A stretch of DNA of 20,452 nt from JBKPNZ01 sp046732895. Lineage in GTDB: Bacteria > Actinomycetota > Thermoleophilia > Solirubrobacterales > 70-9. Shown here one piece after another: positions 17,368 through 20,452 of this stretch; the first letter of the stretch is position 1; the number at the start of each line of letters is the position of its first letter. The notes under the pieces are model-generated. The model made no database searches. It saw only the letters and a list, made by a program, of their open reading frames with translations, and was not told where the DNA came from. The position numbers and the translations under genes are program-made. The DNA lies in contig JBKPNZ010000028.1 in assembly GCA_046732895.1 (NCBI GenBank), positions 1-20,452 on the forward strand, in the 5' to 3' direction.

Positions 17368-19209
17368 GTGAGAATCCTCAACCGCCGACGGCGCGGCCTG
17401 CTGGGCGCGCTCGGCCTCGTCATGGGTATCTGTGCCCTGGCGCCGGCGAGCTCGCTTGCCTCGGGCAACGCCGTTTACACGTCCACCGACGCGACCGCAC
17501 AAGGCTGCTTGAACGGCGCGCCGGACAACGACGTGAACTGCAACGCGTACGAGTCGAAGGACAAGGTCTACCTGAGCGGGGGCCCCGTCAACGGCGGGGG
17601 CCTCGGCGACGGCGACTACTTCTTCGCGATCCTCGAGCCGGGCAGCCAGGCCGACCCGACCGATGGCTCGCCGACGAACCTGAGCACCGATACGTACGCG
17701 GACCGCAAGATCAACGTCGACAGCGGCGTGCTGAGCAACCTCGGTACGCATCTGACGGGGACCGACAAGGACGGCCGCCTGGTCGTGCAGGCGATGCCCT
17801 ACGACGACACGTCGAATCCCGGAGGCGTCTACATCCTGGCCGTGTGCAAGTGGCTGGGCGATGGCGACGCCAACGACGCCACGAACCCGTCGAAGTGCAA
17901 GTACGACGCGTTCAAGGTTCGCTCCGAGACGCCTCCGACCGTGGCGTCCGACCCGGTGGTGACGAAGGACGCGAAGGCGACCTTCAAGCGCACCTTCCCG
18001 TGGTCGATCGAGAAGACGGTCTCGTGCGTGGGCGGATCGGGGCCGTACCTCACCTACGACGACCTCGTCCAGAAGCTGGGCGGCACCGCGACCTGCAACT
18101 ACAGCATCGCGGTGACCAAGGGGGCCGGAGTCGACAGCGATTGGAAGGTGACGGGAACGATCTCCGTCTTCAACCCCAACGCCGGCGGCTCGGTCGCGCT
18201 TGACGACGTCACCGACTACATCGATGATCCGGACGCGCAGGACCCGGAGCCGAGCTGCGTCGTCGACACGTCGGCCGGCCTCACCGTCCCCGCGGAGGAC
18301 AAGGTCGAGTACCCGTATGTGTGCACGTACGCGAACGAGCCCGATCCCTCAAGCGGGCTGAACACGGCCGCGGCGGAGTGGAGCGATCAGGACGTGGGTG
18401 GTCTGCAGCTCGCGGCGAGCTCAGGCACGGGGACGGCGAGCTTCGCCTTCGCCGACGACGACTTCGCGAACGACAACCCGAAGCTCGTCGACGATTGCGC
18501 CAAGGTCACCGACAACCTGGACGGCAATGAGGCCACGCTCCAGGATCCCCTGTGCGAGTCGAAGACGTTCACGCCCTCACACACGTTCCAGGTCCCGGCC
18601 TCCGGTTGTGCCGACCACAGCAACACCGCGACGGTCGATCCGGCCGACGTCGGAGATCCGAGCTCCGACAGCACGTCCGTGCGGATCTGCGGTCCTGTCG
18701 GTGGCGAGGGCACGATGGGGTTCTGGCAGAACAAGAACGGCCAGGCCCTCATCAAGGCCGGCACGTCCACCGCAGGCGTGTGTGACTCGGGTGCCTACCT
18801 GCGCACCTACAACCCGTTCAAGGACCTGAGCGCCACGGCGACGTGCACCCAGGTCGCGACCTACGTCACGAACGTGATCAAGGCGGCCAGCGCGTCAGGC
18901 GCGTCGATGAACGCGATGCTGAAGGGGCAGATGCTGAGCACGGCGCTCGACGTCTACTTCGGCAAGGTGCCTGGGAATGTCACGATGGACCTGACCAAGG
19001 TGAACAAGCCGATCGGCAGCGCCAGCTACGAGAACGTGAGCGCCGCCTTCGGCGGGGCCACGTCGATGACGGTCAACCAGATGCTGTCGTACGCATCCAG
19101 CCAGTCGAACTCCGGCGGCTCGGCCTGGTACGGCCAGAACAAGTCCCGACAGGAGAAGGCCAAGGACGCACTCGACGCGATCAACAACGGAGTCGCGCTC
19201 AGCATCTAG
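17368..19209 (+). CDS. Large secreted protein with C-terminal Gly-Phe-Trp-Gln-Asn domain, 613 aa
   Basis: An exported protein. The signal peptide covers residues 1 to about 32, with an Arg-rich start, a hydrophobic core and a cut near Leu-Ala-Ser. The mature protein is acidic and rich in Asp, Ser, Thr and Gly, with many paired Cys. Residues about 34-190 form a first beta-rich region. About 200-440 looks like one or two Ig-like/DUF11-type beta-sandwiches (WSIEKTVSCVG, CNYSIAVTKGAG, GTISVFNPN). From about 445 a helical domain begins (GTMGFWQNKNGQALIKAG). Such Gly-Tyr/Phe-Trp domains close many actinobacterial surface proteins. There is no LPXTG or C-terminal membrane helix, so it may be released or held non-covalently. 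The start is GTG 17368 with AAGGAAGG upstream. Function unknown; an adhesin or surface-layer role is a guess. Confidence 0.85.
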   Translation: MRILNRRRRGLLGALGLVMGICALAPASSLASGNAVYTSTDATAQGCLNGAPDNDVNCNAYESKDKVYLSGGPVNGGGLGDGDYFFAILEPGSQADPTDGSPTNLSTDTYADRKINVDSGVLSNLGTHLTGTDKDGRLVVQAMPYDDTSNPGGVYILAVCKWLGDGDANDATNPSKCKYDAFKVRSETPPTVASDPVVTKDAKATFKRTFPWSIEKTVSCVGGSGPYLTYDDLVQKLGGTATCNYSIAVTKGAGVDSDWKVTGTISVFNPNAGGSVALDDVTDYIDDPDAQDPEPSCVVDTSAGLTVPAEDKVEYPYVCTYANEPDPSSGLNTAAAEWSDQDVGGLQLAASSGTGTASFAFADDDFANDNPKLVDDCAKVTDNLDGNEATLQDPLCESKTFTPSHTFQVPASGCADHSNTATVDPADVGDPSSDSTSVRICGPVGGEGTMGFWQNKNGQALIKAGTSTAGVCDSGAYLRTYNPFKDLSATATCTQVATYVTNVIKAASASGASMNAMLKGQMLSTALDVYFGKVPGNVTMDLTKVNKPIGSASYENVSAAFGGATSMTVNQMLSYASSQSNSGGSAWYGQNKSRQEKAKDALDAINNGVALSI

Positions 19210-19230
19210 CCGAGCGGGACACGCGTAGGA

Positions 19231-19261
19231 AACGGCGGGGCCACTTGAGGGCCCCGCCGTT
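19231..19261 (+). terminator. Terminator of the large secreted protein gene
   Basis: A perfect 12-bp stem AACGGCGGGGCC (19231-19242) with its complement at 19250-19261 and a 7-base loop, 21 bases after the stop codon. There is no T-run, as is usual in high-GC actinobacteria. Confidence 0.8.
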
Positions 19262-19401
19262 CGTTAGGGCGCGGCGTGGGTGACGCTCAACGTAAAGGGC
19301 GTCACCCCCTTCCCCGCGTTGCCGCCCTCAGGGCGCGAGCCGATCCCGCCCTCCCAGGAGGGAGTCGTGGCTAAAAGACGCGATACGCAGTGCCTCACCG
19401 C

Positions 19402-19818
19402 CTACAGCTTTAAGTTCGTTTGCTGCAAGGTCTGCGTTCCGACCGCAGTGCCGAGCGCATAGCGACGAAAACGAACGCGAGCAGTTGATCGCGACGCACC
19501 GCAAACCGACGGTGGGCTCTTCGCGAAAGTGCCCCCGTCGCGGCCTCCACGACGAATCCCGCCGGAGCGAGAGGGTTGGTTCTTTCGAGCGTGATTGACG
19601 AAGGCGATGCACTGACCCTGGTTCCGGAATCCCGCGAAGTTCCGCCAGCCGCCTTTCTTGCACTGATCCTTGTCGGTCGGCATCAATGGTGCGGGCGTGA
19701 CGGCGACACCGAAAGGTCCCTCGCCAGCGGGTGCGGTTGCCGGAGTTTTCGGCGTCACCGTGCCGTCTGGTGCCACGTCGTATTGGCCGACTGTGCCGCT
19801 CCTCTCCGTGGCCGCTAC
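19402..19818 (-). pseudogene. Truncated beta-propeller / Cys-Gly-Gly-Trp-type secreted protein gene
   Basis: The frame is open from 19818, just below a TAG at 19819-19821, to a stop at 19402. It begins SGTVGQYDVAPDGTVTPKTP and ends a single blade in GPFGVAVTP, which resembles one repeat of lactonase-type beta-propellers. It then carries the motif DKDQCKKGGWRNFAGFRNQG followed by QCIAFV, a C-terminal motif of many actinobacterial secreted proteins. No other blades and no signal peptide precede it, and the frame runs on for about 55 residues beyond the motif without family character. It is therefore the 3' end of a broken gene, not an intact small one. Confidence 0.6.
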
Positions 19819-19958
19819 CTACGGCGAGTAAACCCTCGACGAGTCGCCCTGTCAAGGCTGCGAGTGCAGGTTGACGCCGTGCTCCCACCTTTGGCTACGT
19901 GCCGCAGCATCGTTGGGAGGCTTGCGTCATTTGGCCCGATCCATCGTGCCCGAAGACC

Positions 19959-19977
19959 GTCGCGCGCACCGTCGCGC
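19959..19977 (+). repeat. Direct-repeat pair GTCGCGC, 12-bp period, left of the tRNA-Arg fragment
   Basis: GTCGCGC occurs at 19959-19965 and 19971-19977, 59 bases before the tRNA-like fragment. The same word is paired again on its right side at 20182-20199. The layout mirrors the GGTACC pairs around 15060-15104. Confidence 0.4.
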
Positions 19978-20036
19978 AGCGCCAAGGACGCGCCCAGCAT
20001 TGGCTTGAACATCGGCGATTGGACCAACTGCGGGGA

Positions 20037-20081
20037 GGTCTACGAAACCGAAGATCACAGGTTCAAATCCTGTCGGGCGCG
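20037..20081 (+). repeat. tRNA-Arg(ACG)-like 3' fragment (attachment-site remnant)
   Basis: The stretch fits the 3' part of a tRNA in order. Anticodon loop CTACGAA (20040-20046, anticodon ACG), 3' anticodon strand ACCGA, variable loop AGATC, T-arm ACAGG/CCTGT around TTCAAAT, 3' acceptor strand CGGGCGC, and discriminator G at 20081. The bases before the loop pair only for three positions and no D-arm or 5' acceptor exists, so it cannot be a working tRNA. Like the fMet fragments it begins at about the anticodon loop. Confidence 0.7.
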
Positions 20082-20181
20082 CTGGCTTACCAACCCATCT
20101 CGCTCTGTAGAGCCGCCTATCGCGGGCCATGCTTCGAAGCAGGCCAAAGCCGCTGGAGACCGCCTGAGGTCAGACCAGCCT

Positions 20182-20199
20182 GTCGCGCGACTGTCGCGC
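20182..20199 (+). repeat. Direct-repeat pair GTCGCGC, 11-bp period, right of the tRNA-Arg fragment
   Basis: GTCGCGC occurs at 20182-20188 and 20193-20199, each preceded by T, 100 bases after the tRNA fragment ends. It uses the same word as the left-hand pair at 19959-19977. Confidence 0.4.
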
Positions 20200-20219
20200 A
20201 CTCGGTAATCAGAAATTGA

Positions 20220-20240
20220 TCGCTTTGCATGGAAAGCGGG
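20220..20240 (+). repeat. Palindromic repeat R3
   Basis: The core TCGCTTTGCATGGAAAGC (20220-20237) is identical to R1 at 15397-15414. With the following G it forms CGCTTT/AAAGCG around GCATGG. It lies 67 bases before the last gene of the window. Confidence 0.7.
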
Positions 20241-20306
20241 TATCTGGCCAGCCCTGGCTAGGCTGCGATCCCGACACTTGCAAACCGCGATTGCTGGGGG
20301 ACGCTG

Positions 20307-20452
20307 ATGCCGAACACCACCTGCCACATGTCGATCTCGCTCGATGGCTTCGTCGCCGGGCCGGACCAGAGCCGGGAGAATCCGCTGGGGAAGCGCGGCA
20401 GGGAGGTCCATAGCTGGCACCTCGGCGACGAGCGCGCGAACGACGCCGACGC
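20307..20452 (+). CDS. RibD C-terminal / dihydrofolate-reductase-family protein, 5' part (cut by window end)
   Basis: The ATG at 20307 follows GGGGGA at 5 to 6 bases and opens a frame that runs off the window, with 48 codons visible. It reads HMSISLDGFVAGPDQSRENP, then LGKRGREVHSWHL. Ser-Leu-Asp-Gly-Phe-Val-Ala-Gly-Pro-Asp near residue 10 is the start of the first strand and cofactor-binding region of small RibD_C/DHFR-like proteins that are common in actinobacteria. They are presumed NADPH-dependent reductases, mostly of unknown substrate. The catalytic part lies outside the window. Confidence 0.8.
   Translation, partial: MPNTTCHMSISLDGFVAGPDQSRENPLGKRGREVHSWHLGDERANDAD

Larger units (their letters stand above)
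19262..20306. other. Gene-poor stretch with debris and a tRNA fragment
   Basis: No intact gene lies in these 1045 bases. They hold a second hairpin GGGTGACGC/GCGTCACCC (19279-19287, 19300-19308), the beta-propeller gene fragment (19402-19818), paired GTCGCGC repeats (19959-19977, 20182-20199) around a tRNA-Arg-like 3' fragment (20037-20081), and the palindromic repeat R3 (20220-20237). Around 19370-19500 base composition is lower in GC than the rest of the window. Confidence 0.6.

Noticed and set aside
19279..19308. Small RNA gene after the large secreted protein
   Set aside because: Only a single 9-bp hairpin is seen, with no promoter or second structure. It may be a second terminator.
19927..20130. 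Minus-strand frame containing PTGFEPVIFGF
   Set aside because: This peptide is the well-known spurious translation of a tRNA T-arm region, here the Arg fragment at 20037-20081.

Overview
The window is high-GC DNA with strongly G/C-ending codons. Its tRNA lacks an encoded CCA. Together with actinobacterial-type gene families (PRC-barrel, IclR, a DhaK/DhaL/EI/HPr set, a Cys-Gly-Gly-Trp secreted C-terminal motif) this suggests an Actinomycetota chromosome, perhaps a soil Thermoleophilia-type lineage. The phylum is an inference; the class is a guess.

Layout. Bases 1-2215 look like ordinary chromosome: the 3' part of an acetolactate-synthase-like ThDP enzyme, a small PRC-barrel protein, and a convergent Ppx/GppA phosphatase. 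An intact initiator tRNA-Met follows (2323-2396). Its 3' portion, from the first base of the anticodon loop to the discriminator base (42 bp), recurs exactly at 8609-8650 and 15060-15101, each time without a 5' half and each time followed by its own hairpin terminator. These three direct repeats bound two consecutive blocks of about 6.3 and 6.5 kb. They read as two tandem tRNA-targeted cassettes, neither with a recognisable integrase gene.

Cassette A (2397-8650) is a self-contained dihydroxyacetone/glycerol module. It holds a MIP channel, DhaK, DhaL, a full-length PTS Enzyme I, HPr, DhaM and an IclR-family regulator. A 17-bp operator lies just downstream of the channel promoter and occurs again, inverted, across the start codon of the IclR gene. 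All three transcription units could therefore answer to the local regulator. Cassette B (8651-15101) carries Mct (mesaconyl-CoA C1-C4 CoA transferase), Mch-like mesaconyl-C1-CoA hydratase, a CitE/Mcl-like acyl-CoA lyase and pyruvate phosphate dikinase. These make up most of the glyoxylate/propionyl-CoA assimilation branch of the 3-hydroxypropionate bicycle, plus an exit from pyruvate to PEP. The mesaconyl-C4-CoA hydratase step is not visible.

Bases 15105-20452 are sparser. They contain a ZIP-like transporter, a small secreted peptide, a 613-residue secreted protein preceded by a structured leader, and gene debris (one blade of a beta-propeller protein). There is also a 3' fragment that fits tRNA-Arg(ACG), three to four copies of a short palindromic repeat, and the start of a RibD/DHFR-family gene cut by the window edge. 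Paired short direct repeats at 11-12 bp spacing flank two of the tRNA fragments and may be traces of integrase arm sites or integrase gene tails.
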